Notes: a model not told the origin generated them from the letters alone. A stretch of 37,115 bases of DNA from Candidatus Zixiibacteriota bacterium (GCA_029860345.1 JAOUBJ010000024.1:1-37115), one strand, 5' to 3'; positions 1 to 7,965 are shown, counted from the first letter of the stretch. Program-made: numbers and translations.

Positions 1-40
1 TGAACCTCCCCCGATTTAGTGGACACATCGAGAAGATAGG
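1..40 (+). repeat. IS left terminal inverted repeat
   Basis: This end matches the reverse complement of 1214-1253 over about 40 bp with scattered mismatches. It should be the transposase binding and cleavage site. The IS promoter may overlap it. Confidence 0.85.
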
Positions 41-66
41 ATTAAGTTCTATTTGGAGGTGTGTTT

Positions 67-360
67 ATGTCGAGGAAACGTCGTCAGTTTGACAGAGCTT
101 TCAAAGTTGAAGCGGTGAGATTGGTTACAGAGGAAGGTCGTCCACTCGCCGCAGTTGCCCGTGATTTGGATATTGGCGAGAATGTGTTGCGTCGCTGGAA
201 ACAGCAATTGGCTAAAGATCAGGATCTGGCCTTTGTGGGTACCGGCAATTTGTCCCCAGAACAAGCTGAGTTGCGACGTTTACAGCGTGAGAACGCCGAT
301 CTTCGTGAGGAGCGCGACATCTTAAAAAAAGCGATCTCGGTCTTCTCCGACCGAAAGTAG
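67..360 (+). CDS. IS3 transposase OrfA (HTH protein)
   Basis: A 97-residue OrfA of normal length for the IS3 family. The N-terminal half is a helix-turn-helix (FDRAFKVEAVRLV, then LDIGENVLRRWK) that binds the IS ends. The C-terminal half (about residues 60-90, LSPEQAELRRLQRENADL) is a leucine-zipper-like coiled coil for multimerisation. The ATG at 67 is preferred over the GTG at 61 because GGAGG at 55-59 is ideally spaced for it. The frame ends at TAG 358-360, overlapping the orfB start. A programmed -1 slip at 324-330 would give the OrfAB fusion transposase. OrfA alone usually represses transposition in this family (known, not shown here). Confidence 0.93.
   Translation: MSRKRRQFDRAFKVEAVRLVTEEGRPLAAVARDLDIGENVLRRWKQQLAKDQDLAFVGTGNLSPEQAELRRLQRENADLREERDILKKAISVFSDRK
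324..331 (+). promoter_or_regulatory. Programmed -1 frameshift site (A AAA AAA G)
   Basis: Seven A residues at 324-330 followed by G sit in the orfA frame as TTA AAA AAA GCG, the classic IS3-family slippery heptamer. Slipping back one base enters the orfB frame, which is open from here through the GTG at 360. The product is a fused OrfAB transposase. Confidence 0.85.
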
Positions 361-1226
361 TGAGATATGCGTTCATTCGTGATCATCGGAAAGAGTATCG
401 GGTGAGTAAGATGTGTGAAGTATTGGAGGTGTCTCGTAGCGGGTTTTACACCTGGCTGAGGAACCCTGAGAGTGCGCGTAGCCGTGCCAATCAGGCGTTG
501 CTTCGAGAGATACGTATTGCTTTTAATCGCAGTCGTCAGACTTACGGTTCGCGACGTTTGACGGTTGAACTAAACGAATCGGGTGTGTCATGCGGTGAGA
601 ACCGCGTGGCCAGGTTGATGCGCCTTAATGGGATACGGGCCGTTGGCAAGCGCAAGTATCGTGTGACAACCAACTCGAAACACAATCATCCGGTTTCGGA
701 GAATCTGCTGAATCGTAACTTTAGCGCTGACTATCCGAATGAGGTTTGGTTGTCCGATATCACATATGTTTGGACCTCTGAGGGCTGGTTGTACTTAGCT
801 GGTGTGATCGATTTGCACTCACGGATGCTTATCGGCTGGTCGATGGGTCCACGACTGACGGCCGCACTGACCCTTGAGGCCTTGCGTCAGGCTATCAATC
901 GTCGAGAGGTGAAACCTCAGTTGATGCATCATTCGGATCGTGGTGGTCAGTATGCCGCAACAGAGTATCAAAAACTGCTCACAAAAACTCAGATGATTTG
1001 CAGTATGAGTCGCAAGGGAGATTGCTGGGACAATGCACCGATGGAGTCATTCTTTGCGACATTGAAAACAGAATTGGTGAATCGAGAACGATTCAAGACA
1101 AGACAGGAGGCCAAAGCGAAGATATTTGAATACATTGAAGTGTTTTACAACCGTCAACGCCGTCATTCGTCACTGGAAATGAAAAGCCCGGTTGACTTCG
1201 AGCGATGGCAAACCCTATCTTCTTAA
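360..1226 (+). CDS. IS3 transposase OrfB (DDE integrase core)
   Basis: A 288-residue catalytic part of the IS3 transposase. Residues 1-45 are an HTH_21-like segment (VLEVSRSGFYTWL). An rve integrase core follows with the catalytic triad visible: D133 in LSDITYVW, D193 in HHSDRGGQYA and E229 in DNAPMESFFATLK. The D-59-D-35-E spacing is the IS3/retroviral integrase arrangement. The coordinate start is a GTG overlapping the orfA stop, but in vivo it is normally made as a -1 frameshift fusion with OrfA. No stops or missing catalytic residues, so it should be functional. Its base composition looks more AT-rich than the neighbouring genes, fitting an acquired element. Confidence 0.95.
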   Translation: MRYAFIRDHRKEYRVSKMCEVLEVSRSGFYTWLRNPESARSRANQALLREIRIAFNRSRQTYGSRRLTVELNESGVSCGENRVARLMRLNGIRAVGKRKYRVTTNSKHNHPVSENLLNRNFSADYPNEVWLSDITYVWTSEGWLYLAGVIDLHSRMLIGWSMGPRLTAALTLEALRQAINRREVKPQLMHHSDRGGQYAATEYQKLLTKTQMICSMSRKGDCWDNAPMESFFATLKTELVNRERFKTRQEAKAKIFEYIEVFYNRQRRHSSLEMKSPVDFERWQTLSS

Positions 1227-1253
1227 CCTGTCCGTTTTAGCGGGGGAAGATCA
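1214..1253 (-). repeat. IS right terminal inverted repeat
   Basis: Partner of the left end. It begins inside the end of orfB and finishes with TCA at 1251-1253, immediately before the first 68-bp tandem unit. Confidence 0.85.
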
Positions 1254-1410
1254 CAACGCCAGTAGACTGTAGGTGAACCGTAGGTCGGAACCCTCTTAGC
1301 GGTTCCGACTTCAAGCGACGGCAACGCCAGTAGACTGTAGGTGAACCGTAGGTCGGAACCCTCCTAGCGGTTCCGACTTCAATCGACGGCAACGCCAGTA
1401 GCGGTTCTGC
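1254..1410 (+). repeat. 68-bp tandem direct repeat, two units plus a shortened third
   Basis: Units start at 1254, 1322 and 1390 with CAACGCCAGTAG. The first two are full length and nearly identical. The third skips from CAGTAG directly to CGGTTC, as if the middle were deleted between two TAG copies. Each full unit contains an inverted pair (GGTCGGAACC and GGTTCCGAC). No coding frame is convincing here. Confidence 0.85.
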
Positions 1411-1426
1411 TCGACGTTTCGTAGTT

Positions 1427-1480
1427 GCGGCAGGTCTTGTCCGCCGCGGCGGACGTGAGCGGATTTGTGTGACCTGCCGC
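1427..1480. repeat. Nested palindrome
   Basis: An outer inverted pair GCGGCAGGTC (1427-1436) and GACCTGCCGC (1471-1480) encloses a perfect 16-bp palindrome centred on CCGCGG (1439-1454). It would form a long hairpin in RNA or single-stranded DNA. Confidence 0.7.
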
Positions 1481-1514
1481 CCTTTGCTACCATCCTGGTA
1501 GGTGTCGTCACAAC

Positions 1515-1583
1515 GTGGCGTTGGGCGACCCCGCCCGACGCCCGCCCACGAAGCCATTAGCTGTCAGGCGAGTCGCCTGACAG
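1515..1583. repeat. Composite dispersed repeat (GGGCGACCCCGCCCGAC block plus palindrome)
   Basis: The block at 1515-1542 recurs at 6224-6251 (inverted), 10133-10158 and 28455-28482 (inverted). It is followed by a perfect 11-bp-arm palindrome at 1561-1583 (CTGTCAGGCGA, G, TCGCCTGACAG). The same block-palindrome pairing recurs inverted at 6183-6251. Confidence 0.75.
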
Positions 1584-1594
1584 CACCAATACCT

Positions 1595-1700
1595 CACCCC
1601 GTGCGGAGTCGAAGGGTGCACGGTCAAGCCGTAGGCAAGACCGTAGGGTGGGTCCGTCTTCGGACCCGCCTTTGTCGGCAGGTTTGAAGACAAACCTGCC
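1595..1700. repeat. Cluster of three dispersed palindromes
   Basis: 1595-1619 carries the CGGAGTCGAAGGGTG motif, also at 6030, 17978, 20161 and 28101. 1643-1670 is the GGGTCCG/CGGACCC hairpin family, also near 24576, 28772 and 32645. 1677-1700 is GGCAGGTTTG AAGA CAAACCTGCC, which recurs with another loop at 32613. The gap 1254-1714 is repeat DNA with no supported gene. Confidence 0.7.
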
Positions 1701-1714
1701 TACATTAGAAGGTG

Positions 1715-3271
1715 TCAGACAAGCCGCAGCCTGGACCCCGCCAACAGGTAAAGCTGGTGAGCTACGTTCTGGACAAAGCTGCGGTCGTGGCTGATCAGCA
1801 GGAAACCACCCGTGAAACTGTCAAGCATGCGTTCAAGCACTTCGATGGACTCAATGTCGAGATGGCTGGTCGGTTCATCCAAAAGTAGAAACTCAGACCG
1901 CAACAGCAGACATCGCACGATAGCCGCGCGCATCAACTCACCCTGCGAAAAACGGTTGATCGGTTCGGTCACCTTGTCCTTACGGATCATGGCCGCACCC
2001 AGGTACTGGCGCACGGTGGTCTCATCGCTCTCGCACCTGCGGAAGTTGTCCAGCAACAAAGGTTCGGAAAAGCAACCTTCCAATCCCTGCGGCAAGTAGT
2101 GCAAGTTGACGCCCGTGTTCAGGTAGCTGCGTCCGCTGAGAGGTGCTATCTGTTTCATAATCAAGCGCAGCAGGGTCGATTTTCCGGCACCGTTGGAGCC
2201 CATCAGACATATCTTGTCGGTGGTCGAGGCCGAGAAACTGACATCCTGCAACAGAGAGGTGCGTCGGTCGGATGGGTCCTCCGCATCGTAGTCAAAAGAC
2301 AAGTCGTCCAGTGCGAACACTTGGCGATGTTTGATTTCATGCCAGGGGAATGCGAGGTCGAGTTTTTTGGGCACCAGCGGTTTACTGTTCTTGAGGTTCT
2401 CGATCTCTTTCTGTGCTTTTTGAGAAGCATGTTGTGCTCGCTGGGCCATCCGCTTGGCTTTTTTGGCGATGGTCGGTTTGCCGGACCCGGCGCCGATTTT
2501 ACTCTTCTCAAGGTTGTCGGCCCACTGCGATTTGCGGTGTACGTCCTGTTGCAGGCGGGCAATCCTGCGCTTGATCTGCGTCGACCGTTTCGTTCGAGAT
2601 TCAAAGTCGGAACTCTTGAGTGCCCAGGCCTGATGGAAGCCGCCCTGAGTGTGATAGATACCGTTCGGCGTGATGTACACGGTGCGATCGGCCAGGTTAT
2701 CGGTCATTGTCCGATCGTGCGTCACCATCAGGAAGCCTCGTCCCCGCCCTTTCATGGTCCTGACACAGGACTCAAAAGCGGTCAGACCGTCGATGTCCAG
2801 GTAGTTACTCGGCTCATCCAGAAGCGTCAGGTCAGCCTCGACCGACAGTGTCCGGATCAGCGCCAGTTTCTGAAGTTGGCCGTCGGAGAGCCGGCTCAGA
2901 TCGTCGTGCTCGGCGTCGAAACTGAATTCAGTTCGCAAGCGATGCTCCAGCCGGATAGCAGCGGAGTCGATCGAGCTGTCTCGCAGGATTTCAGGTTCTC
3001 TTCTCAGGTTTTGCGGCAATCGGGTCAGACTTAGATCGTTGGGGAAATCTATATGACCAGACAAAACGAAATCGTTGTTGGTAAAGTACGCTTCATCTCC
3101 CGCCTGCCTGGCTTGCAGAGTGGCCAGCAGCGTACTCTTGCCGCAACCGTTGGCACCGATCAGACCAACCAACTCGCCTGATGAGACCGACAGGGTCAGC
3201 TTATCGACTATCGGACGGCCGAGATGAGAGATCGTTAGGTTTTTTGCACTTATCAGCATTTTGCGCGACAC
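1715..3271 (-). CDS. ABC-F family ATP-binding protein
   Basis: A 518-residue soluble protein with two ABC ATPase domains and no membrane segment, the ABC-F layout. ABC-F proteins bind the ribosomal E site, where they tune translation or protect against antibiotics. Domain 1 has Walker A GANGCGKST (residues 39-47), a variant signature RLSDGQLQK and Walker B LTLLDEPSNYLD. A basic interdomain linker rich in K/R/Q follows. Domain 2 has Walker A GSNGAGKST, signature FSQGELMRA and Walker B LLLDEPTSHLD. The start is a GTG at 3269-3271 with AGGA seven bases upstream; the frame stays open further upstream only through repeat DNA. The subfamily (Uup, EttA, resistance type) cannot be fixed by eye, and the atypical LSDGQ and FSQGE signatures are notable. 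Confidence 0.9.
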   Translation of the reverse strand: MSRKMLISAKNLTISHLGRPIVDKLTLSVSSGELVGLIGANGCGKSTLLATLQARQAGDEAYFTNNDFVLSGHIDFPNDLSLTRLPQNLRREPEILRDSSIDSAAIRLEHRLRTEFSFDAEHDDLSRLSDGQLQKLALIRTLSVEADLTLLDEPSNYLDIDGLTAFESCVRTMKGRGRGFLMVTHDRTMTDNLADRTVYITPNGIYHTQGGFHQAWALKSSDFESRTKRSTQIKRRIARLQQDVHRKSQWADNLEKSKIGAGSGKPTIAKKAKRMAQRAQHASQKAQKEIENLKNSKPLVPKKLDLAFPWHEIKHRQVFALDDLSFDYDAEDPSDRRTSLLQDVSFSASTTDKICLMGSNGAGKSTLLRLIMKQIAPLSGRSYLNTGVNLHYLPQGLEGCFSEPLLLDNFRRCESDETTVRQYLGAAMIRKDKVTEPINRFSQGELMRAAIVRCLLLRSEFLLLDEPTSHLDIESIEVLERMLDSFTGGFLLISHDRSFVQNVAHQLYLLAGSRLRLV

Positions 3272-3315
3272 TATTATTCCTCGTTCTTGTGAGTGATGGT
3301 GGAACTCTGTGCTTT

Positions 3316-3410
3316 TCCGTCTGTCACCCCCAGCCAAGGCGGGGGGCCATCTTTGGTCTTGATCAAACGACGTCACGGATGGATTCCCGCCTGGGCGGGA
3401 GCGACAAGAG
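3316..3410. repeat. REP-like inverted repeats upstream of the ABC-F gene
   Basis: Two GTCA...GGATTCC-type units are present, one around CACCCCCAGCC/GGCGGGGGG and one ending GATTCCCGCC TGG GCGGGAG. Related hairpins occur at 5684, 10193, 26768 and 26869. They lie in the ABC-F 5' region, so they would be transcribed if the distal promoter candidate is real. Confidence 0.6.
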
Positions 3411-3468
3411 GCCGTTGGGTTGAAGATGTTGGTTAGCTGATAGTCATAGTACAAATACCTTCCACCCC

Positions 3469-3498
3469 ATAATAACGGATGAATAGTGCGGTTGTAAA
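3469..3498 (-). promoter_or_regulatory. Candidate sigma70-type promoter for the ABC-F gene
   Basis: Reading the minus strand, TTTACA (3493-3498), an 18-bp spacer and TATTAT (3469-3474) lie about 200 bp before the GTG start. The long leader would contain the REP-like hairpins. Supported by motif match only. Confidence 0.4.
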
Positions 3499-3504
3499 CC
3501 AGAA

Positions 3505-3756
3505 ACTGCGTGCGCGGCAGGTGGAAACGACTTGTGGCCGACCTCGTTGTACAGTCCCGTGCGCGGCAGGTGGAAACCACTTGTGGCCGACCTCGTCTGC
3601 CCGTTCAGGCGGCTTTTTCTGTCGCGTAGCGGCGGGCCTTGTGTCCGCCGAGAGCCGTCAATGCGAGCGCAGTCGAGGCAGACTCCCCTGGGGCGAAGCA
3701 AGGCCGCCGCCTGCGCGGATAACGTGGCGCACCAGCACGTACACCAGGCGCGAAAC
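3505..3756 (+). repeat. Long dispersed repeat, copy 1 (about 186 bp plus a duplicated head)
   Basis: 3571-3756 matches 11458-11641 with roughly 20 mismatches by eye. An inverted fragment lies at 20201-20241. The first 40 bp (GGCAGGTGGAAAC...TGTGGCCGACCTCGT) is present twice here, from about 3518 and 3566. The unit contains a GC stem followed by CTTTTTCT (3597-3620), a terminator-like signal. With the REP units it fills 3272-3771; no gene is supported there. Confidence 0.8.
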
Positions 3757-3771
3757 TTGAGCAGTCGCCAC

Positions 3772-3800
3772 TTGCCAGAAGCATCGGTTTGAATTATACT
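3772..3800 (+). promoter_or_regulatory. Sigma70-type promoter for the oligoendopeptidase
   Basis: TTGCCA (3772-3777), a 17-bp spacer and TATACT (3795-3800) match 5 of 6 bases at each box. The expected start near 3807 leaves a leader of about 38 nt carrying the AGGAG ribosome-binding site. Confidence 0.7.
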
Positions 3801-3844
3801 TGGAGCCGCGAATTTTGAGAAAACATATCTTAGGAGATACTACC

Positions 3845-5662
3845 ATGACCACCACTCTGACCACTATTCCCCCCGCTCCTACCTGGGACCTGGAGTCGAT
3901 CTTCCCCGGCGGCAGTAGCTCGCCACAGTTCAAGAAGCACCGTGAACAATCGGCGGCCGACTTGGTGACAATGGCCGACAACCTGGCCGAGCTTCCCGAG
4001 AGTATCACCGCCGACACGGTGGCCGAGTGGACCGGATTCATCGACAAGCTGCAAGCCTTGTCCGAGAATATCGACCTCACGTATTCTATGGCCGGATGCT
4101 TGAGTTCGCAAAATGTCGACGACACCGCGGCCAACGCCATTGAAGCGGAAGCCGACGTTCAGGTATCGCAGTGGAAAAAGTTGCAGACCGGTCTTGAGGC
4201 GCGTTGTCTGAAAGTGTCGGACCAGGAGTTTGAACTCTTGCTGTCGCAGCCGACCATGAAGGACGTCTCTTTCTACCTTGACGAACGACGGACCATCGCC
4301 AAAAGCAAGATGCCCCTGGAACGAGAGACGCTGGCTTTGGACCTGGGTGTCAACGGGCTGCACGCCTGGAGCCGGATGTATGACAAGATCGCCGGCGGCA
4401 TCAGGGTGGACTTCACCGAAAAAGGCGAGACCCAAAAACTCTCGATGGGTCAAATCGCCACCAAGCTGTCCGACCCGGATCGGTCAATCCGGCAGCAAGC
4501 GTTCAACGGCATGGTTGATGGTTGGGGTCAGCAGGCTGATCAGACGGCGATGGTGCTCAACAATCTGGGTGGTTTCAAACTCTCCTTGTACAAACACCGC
4601 AACTGGGAGTCGCCGCTGTATGAGCCGCTGATAATGTCACGATTGCAGCAGACGTCGCTCGACACCATGTGGGAAGTTATCCGTCGCGAAACACCCAAAC
4701 TTAAACCTTACATCGACGCCAAAAAGAAACTGTTGGGAATCGACAAGTTTTCGTGGTTCGATCAGTTTGCACCGTGCGGTAAGACCGACAAGCTCTACAG
4801 TTTCGATGACGCCGGTAAGTTTATCGTTGAACAGGCGGCCGGGTTCTCGGACGACATGGCCGAGTTCATGCAGATGGCCCTTGAGAATCGTTGGATCGAG
4901 GGTGAAGACCGACCGGGTAAACGCGCCGGTGGATACTGCACGTCGCTGGGACCGATCAAAGAGTCGCGCATTTTCATGACCTATGCCGGGACTTTTGAAA
5001 ACCTGTTGACCCTGGCCCATGAACTGGGCCACGCCTACCACCAATGGGTGCTCAAAGAGCGGCCGCCGTTTGCCACCGAGTACCCCATGAATCTGGCCGA
5101 GACGGCATCGATCTTCACCGAAACGCTGGTCGTCGACGCCGCCCTGGAAGCCGAACACGATCCGCAGACTAAACTGATGCTGCTTGAACAGAAACTTCAG
5201 GGTGCATACACCATGTTCTGCGATATTCATTGCCGGTACCTGTTTGAGAAGAACTTTTACAGTGAGCGCAAATCCGGCGTGGTGTCTCGCGAACGTCTGA
5301 GCGAACTGATGGTCGACGCACAACGTCGCGCCTTCGCAGGGTTGCTTGACGAGTCCGGGTATCATCCGTTGTTTTGGTGTTCCAAGCTGCACTTCTACTA
5401 TACCGAGGCGCCATTCTATAACTACCCGTACACCTTCGGGTATCTCTTCGCAGGTGGTGTCTATGACCGCGCTCAGCGTGAAGGGTCGGCATTTGCCGAC
5501 AAGTACTCGGCGCTGTTGTCCGATACCGGCAGTATGACCAGCGAAGATGTGGCGAGTAAACACCTCGGGGTCGACCTTACTACCGAGCAGTTTTGGAACG
5601 ACGCTGTGAATCGTTCACTTTCGGATGTGGACGAGTTCGTCAAGCTGGCTCAGTCGTTGTAG
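3845..5662 (+). CDS. M3-family oligoendopeptidase F-like metallopeptidase
   Basis: A 605-residue cytoplasmic zinc peptidase of the M3B (PepF) type, which cleaves medium-length peptides. The zinc site is visible: H392-E393-x-x-H396 in LAHELGHAYH, with E419 in MNLAETASIF as third ligand. The N-terminal part (residues 1-110) is the helical oligoendopeptidase lobe that restricts access to the cleft. The ATG at 3845 is chosen because AGGAG lies nine bases upstream; the frame is open 15 codons further but without a ribosome-binding site. No signal peptide. It stands alone behind its own promoter and is followed by a REP-like hairpin at 5684. Length and motifs are normal for the family. Confidence 0.95.
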   Translation: MTTTLTTIPPAPTWDLESIFPGGSSSPQFKKHREQSAADLVTMADNLAELPESITADTVAEWTGFIDKLQALSENIDLTYSMAGCLSSQNVDDTAANAIEAEADVQVSQWKKLQTGLEARCLKVSDQEFELLLSQPTMKDVSFYLDERRTIAKSKMPLERETLALDLGVNGLHAWSRMYDKIAGGIRVDFTEKGETQKLSMGQIATKLSDPDRSIRQQAFNGMVDGWGQQADQTAMVLNNLGGFKLSLYKHRNWESPLYEPLIMSRLQQTSLDTMWEVIRRETPKLKPYIDAKKKLLGIDKFSWFDQFAPCGKTDKLYSFDDAGKFIVEQAAGFSDDMAEFMQMALENRWIEGEDRPGKRAGGYCTSLGPIKESRIFMTYAGTFENLLTLAHELGHAYHQWVLKERPPFATEYPMNLAETASIFTETLVVDAALEAEHDPQTKLMLLEQKLQGAYTMFCDIHCRYLFEKNFYSERKSGVVSRERLSELMVDAQRRAFAGLLDESGYHPLFWCSKLHFYYTEAPFYNYPYTFGYLFAGGVYDRAQREGSAFADKYSALLSDTGSMTSEDVASKHLGVDLTTEQFWNDAVNRSLSDVDEFVKLAQSL

Positions 5663-5683
5663 CCGGTGATGCAGTGAATGTCA

Positions 5684-5760
5684 CCCCGGCGAAGGCCGGG
5701 GTCCATCCTCTCTTGTAGGGCGGGTCCGTCTTCGCCTGCGCGCCGTGGCGTGAACCCGCC
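5684..5760. repeat. REP-like hairpin plus GC palindrome downstream of the peptidase
   Basis: CCCCGGC GAAG GCCGGGG (5684-5701) is a perfect 7-bp stem with a tetraloop, 21 bp after the stop codon. 5715-5760 is a member of the GGCGGGTCCGTCTTCG family in its long form. The position suggests 3'-end formation, though no U-run follows. Confidence 0.65.
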
Positions 5761-6029
5761 AACGTTGGTCGACAGGGTGGCCGTCTGCAGTTTCTTCCGG
5801 TTACTGCGTTTGCCGCAGGCGAGTGTGTGAACCGGAGGTTTCAAAGGCTGCCCATACACAACGCCTTAGTAAGAGTCGCAGGGTCACAACCACGCCTAAG
5901 GCCTGGTCAGGACCCTGCGAAACCACATTATGACACAGCCTGCTTGTTCGGGACGGCAGGCGAGCCTGTTTATCCCGCTACGCCTGTCTCTGAAAAGTGG
6001 CGGAGTCACCAAGACACGGCTTGACCGTG

Positions 6030-6251
6030 CACCCTTCGACTCCGCTCAGGCTGAGGTTATAAACGCACGGAGCGCGAAAAAGTGATTTATCACGCCCAAG
6101 CCGAGTTTGAGAGTGCCGCGCAACGAAGGGCTTGTTGATACACTCACCATGCCACAAAGTGAAGTTCTTCGCGATGAAGGTGCTGACAGGTGACTCGCCT
6201 GACAGCCGGCTAGTTGGAAGAAAGGCGTCGGGCGGGGTCGCCCAACACCAC
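6030..6251. repeat. Dispersed repeat cluster
   Basis: 6030-6058 is the CTTCGACTCCGCTCAGG family. 6058-6096 (CGCGAAAAAGTGATTTATCACGCCC) is nearly the reverse complement of 32496-32538. 6183-6251 is the palindrome-block composite seen at 1515-1583 in opposite orientation. The gap 5761-6310 holds only such repeats and no supported gene. Confidence 0.7.
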
Positions 6252-6310
6252 CCAGCATAGGAGACTTTTTCAACACTCCCTGAACAACCGGGCCACACAA
6301 AACGGGGCGG

Positions 6311-6339
6311 TTGACTTCTAAACAGCATTCGACTATTAT
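6311..6339 (+). promoter_or_regulatory. Sigma70-type promoter for the selD operon
   Basis: TTGACT (6311-6316), 17-bp spacer, TATTAT (6334-6339). The predicted start near 6346 gives a short leader with AGGAG at 6360-6364 ahead of the ATG at 6372. Confidence 0.75.
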
Positions 6340-6371
6340 CGATGTGGTTGAACAACCCACAGGAGTGAAGA

Positions 6372-6896
6372 ATGCCGAGATCATTTGTGACAACTCTCTT
6401 CGTAATGTTGATACTTGGCACAATCATGACCAGCTCCGGTTCGGCTGAGGACATACTACTCAAGAAAGAGATCCTCCAGGGTTGGAAGTACTCGACCGAC
6501 AGTGGCGACACCTACCAGGAGGTCGGCACCTCCGGTTCAACGTTAAGGCTGCTGATGTCGGGCAGCAGTCGGGCCGACTACGAGATGGAACAATATGCGA
6601 AAAAGAAATCTATAGCCCGGGCTACCGGTTACGTTGGGGCCGGGCTTCTCGGTGTGATGCTGGTTGCTTCCGCGATAGAAGACTGGCACGATGATTACCA
6701 TTGGTTTATTGTTGGCGCCGTGGGCGTGGGTTTCGTGTCGACCATTTATGCAGTATCGGCCAAGAATCATCTCATGGAAGCAGTCCGTGTTTATAATCGA
6801 GATCAGAAGAAAGGTATCACCATCGAGGTCTGTCTGAACCCGGCGGTTGCTCGGCAGTCGTTCGGCGCCGGGACATTCGTGAGGATGAGATTCTGA
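6372..6896 (+). CDS. Small predicted membrane or exported protein, unknown function
   Basis: A 174-residue protein not recognised as any named family. Residues 1-25 look like a signal peptide (hydrophobic TTLFVMLILGTIM ending SGSAED). Two further hydrophobic stretches at about residues 85-102 (TGYVGAGLLGVMLVASAI) and 112-129 (FIVGAVGVGFVSTIYAVSA) look like a helical hairpin in the inner membrane. The start has a good AGGAGTG ribosome-binding site. The gene ends 13 bp before selD, with the promoter at 6311 upstream, so it is probably the first gene of a selD transcript. Nothing in the protein itself points to selenium. Confidence 0.75.
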   Translation: MPRSFVTTLFVMLILGTIMTSSGSAEDILLKKEILQGWKYSTDSGDTYQEVGTSGSTLRLLMSGSSRADYEMEQYAKKKSIARATGYVGAGLLGVMLVASAIEDWHDDYHWFIVGAVGVGFVSTIYAVSAKNHLMEAVRVYNRDQKKGITIEVCLNPAVARQSFGAGTFVRMRF

Positions 6897-6909
6897 AGGT
6901 TGCTGAAGT

Positions 6910-7965
6910 ATGGAAGATAAACGCAAAGAAAAAACAATCAAGCTGACCGCCCAGGTCAGTTGCGCCGGTTGAGCTTCAAAGATCCCGCCAAAGTTTTTGG
7001 CTCAGACACTTGAAGGACTCCCGGAACAGTCGCACCCTGATATGATAGTGGGATTCAACCAGGCCGATGATGCCGGTGTTTTTCGACTTAACGAACAGCA
7101 GGCGCTGGTGCAGACTGTCGATTTCTTTCCGCCGATAGTCGATGATCCGTATCAGTTCGGACAGATAGCGGCCGCTAATGCGTTGTCGGATGTCTATGCC
7201 ATGGGGGGGCGGCCATTGACCGGATTGAACATTGTCGCTTTTCCTATGGGCACCCTGCCGGACGACTATCTGAGGGAAATACTTCGGGGCGGTGGTGACA
7301 AAGTTGCCGAAGCCGGCGCCGTGATTGTCGGCGGTCACTCGATCAAGGACAAGGAACTTAAGTACGGCGTCGCCGTGACCGGTGTCATTGATCCACAGCG
7401 AGTCGTTACCAACGGCGGCGCTCAACCCGGTGATCGGCTGTTTCTCACCAAGCCGCTCGGCACCGGACTGATCACTACCGCGATCAAGCGCGGCGCAGCG
7501 CCTGAGGCGCTGGAAAAGATTGTCGCAACCCAAATGGCCCAGTTAAACAAAGGACCGGCCGAACTGATGGTGAAACACAACTGTCATGCTGCAACCGACA
7601 TCACCGGCTACGGTTTGTTGGGTCACGCTCTTGAGATGGCGATAGCATCGGACGTGACCGTGCACCTGGATTCAGCCCTGATACCATTGATGCCGCAAGC
7701 TCTGGAATTGGCCGAGGCCGGGATGATCCCCGGCGGCGCCGGGGCAAATCGGGAGTTTGTCATCGACCAGGTTTCAATCGCCGCCTCCGTTGCGTTTAAT
7801 CTAAAAGCAGTGCTGTACGACCCACAGACTTCCGGTGGCCTGTTGATAGCGCTGCCTCCGAAGGACGCCGATGCTTTCGCCATAGAGCTTGAACGCACCG
7901 GCCAGTTCGGATGGATGATCGGTACTATCGATCCGTACAGGACCCACAGGATCGTGGTCGACTAA
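6910..7965 (+). CDS. selD: Selenide, water dikinase SelD, itself a selenoprotein (Sec21 encoded by UGA)
   Basis: Makes selenophosphate from selenide and ATP, the selenium donor for Sec-tRNA and other selenium modifications. The frame runs from ATG 6910 through an in-frame TGA at 6970-6972 and on to TAA, giving 351 residues including Sec21, normal SelD length. The context SCAG-U-ASKIPPK aligns with the E. coli SelD active site (Cys17 and Lys20), placing Sec at Cys17 and Lys24 at the essential lysine. Further SelD features include FNQADDAGVF, TVDFFPPIVDDPYQFGQIAAAN (in two parts), GGHSIKD, TDITGYGLLGHA and PQTSGGLL. Read without recoding, a gene caller would start at a TTG (6997) and lose the catalytic loop. 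A bacterial SECIS-like hairpin follows the UGA. The ribosome-binding site is weak (GAAGG). Confidence 0.94.
6974..7015 (+). promoter_or_regulatory. SECIS element of selD
   Basis: An upper stem GCCAAA (6987-6992) with TTTGGC (6996-7001) closes a GTT loop (6993-6995). A lower stem CTTCAA (6974-6979) with TTGAAG (7010-7015) is separated by an internal loop of 7-8 nt. The loop GU starts 20 nt after the UGA, within the range known for bacterial SECIS elements recognised by SelB. Confidence 0.8.

Larger units (their letters stand above)
1..1253 (+). mobile_element. Complete IS3-family insertion sequence
   Basis: Two overlapping transposase frames (orfA, orfB) lie between imperfect terminal inverted repeats of about 40 bp at 1-40 and 1214-1253; both ends begin TGA and share the blocks TCCCCC, GGACA and AAGATAGG. 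The frame arrangement, the A-rich slippage site and the DDE motif are those of the IS3 family. Both frames and both ends are intact, so the element looks potentially active. The window starts exactly at the left end, so the left flank and any target-site duplication cannot be seen. The right end abuts a 68-bp tandem repeat. Confidence 0.93.

Noticed and set aside
1254-1410. Tandem repeat considered as a CRISPR array
   Set aside because: Units are contiguous 68-bp copies without unique spacers, and no cas genes are present.
2099-3034. A 311-residue open frame on the plus strand
   Set aside because: It is antisense to the ABC-F gene, whose Walker and signature motifs are intact; the plus-strand frame has no recognisable domain.
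3272-3580. A 103-codon upstream extension of the ABC-F frame
   Set aside because: It runs through REP-like repeats; the GTG at 3271 has a ribosome-binding site and gives normal family length.
3444-3792. Similar peptides encoded in both long repeat copies (also 11376-11588)
   Set aside because: Peptide similarity follows from DNA homology. There is no ribosome-binding site, the frames end differently, and substitutions do not favour third positions by eye.
4637-5563. A 308-residue minus-strand frame
   Set aside because: It is a shadow of the M3 peptidase frame, including the zinc motif region; high-GC codon bias leaves the opposite frame open.
6997-7965. SelD start at the TTG at 6997
   Set aside because: It removes the catalytic Cys/Sec and Lys of the active-site loop, while the upstream in-frame segment encodes exactly that loop.
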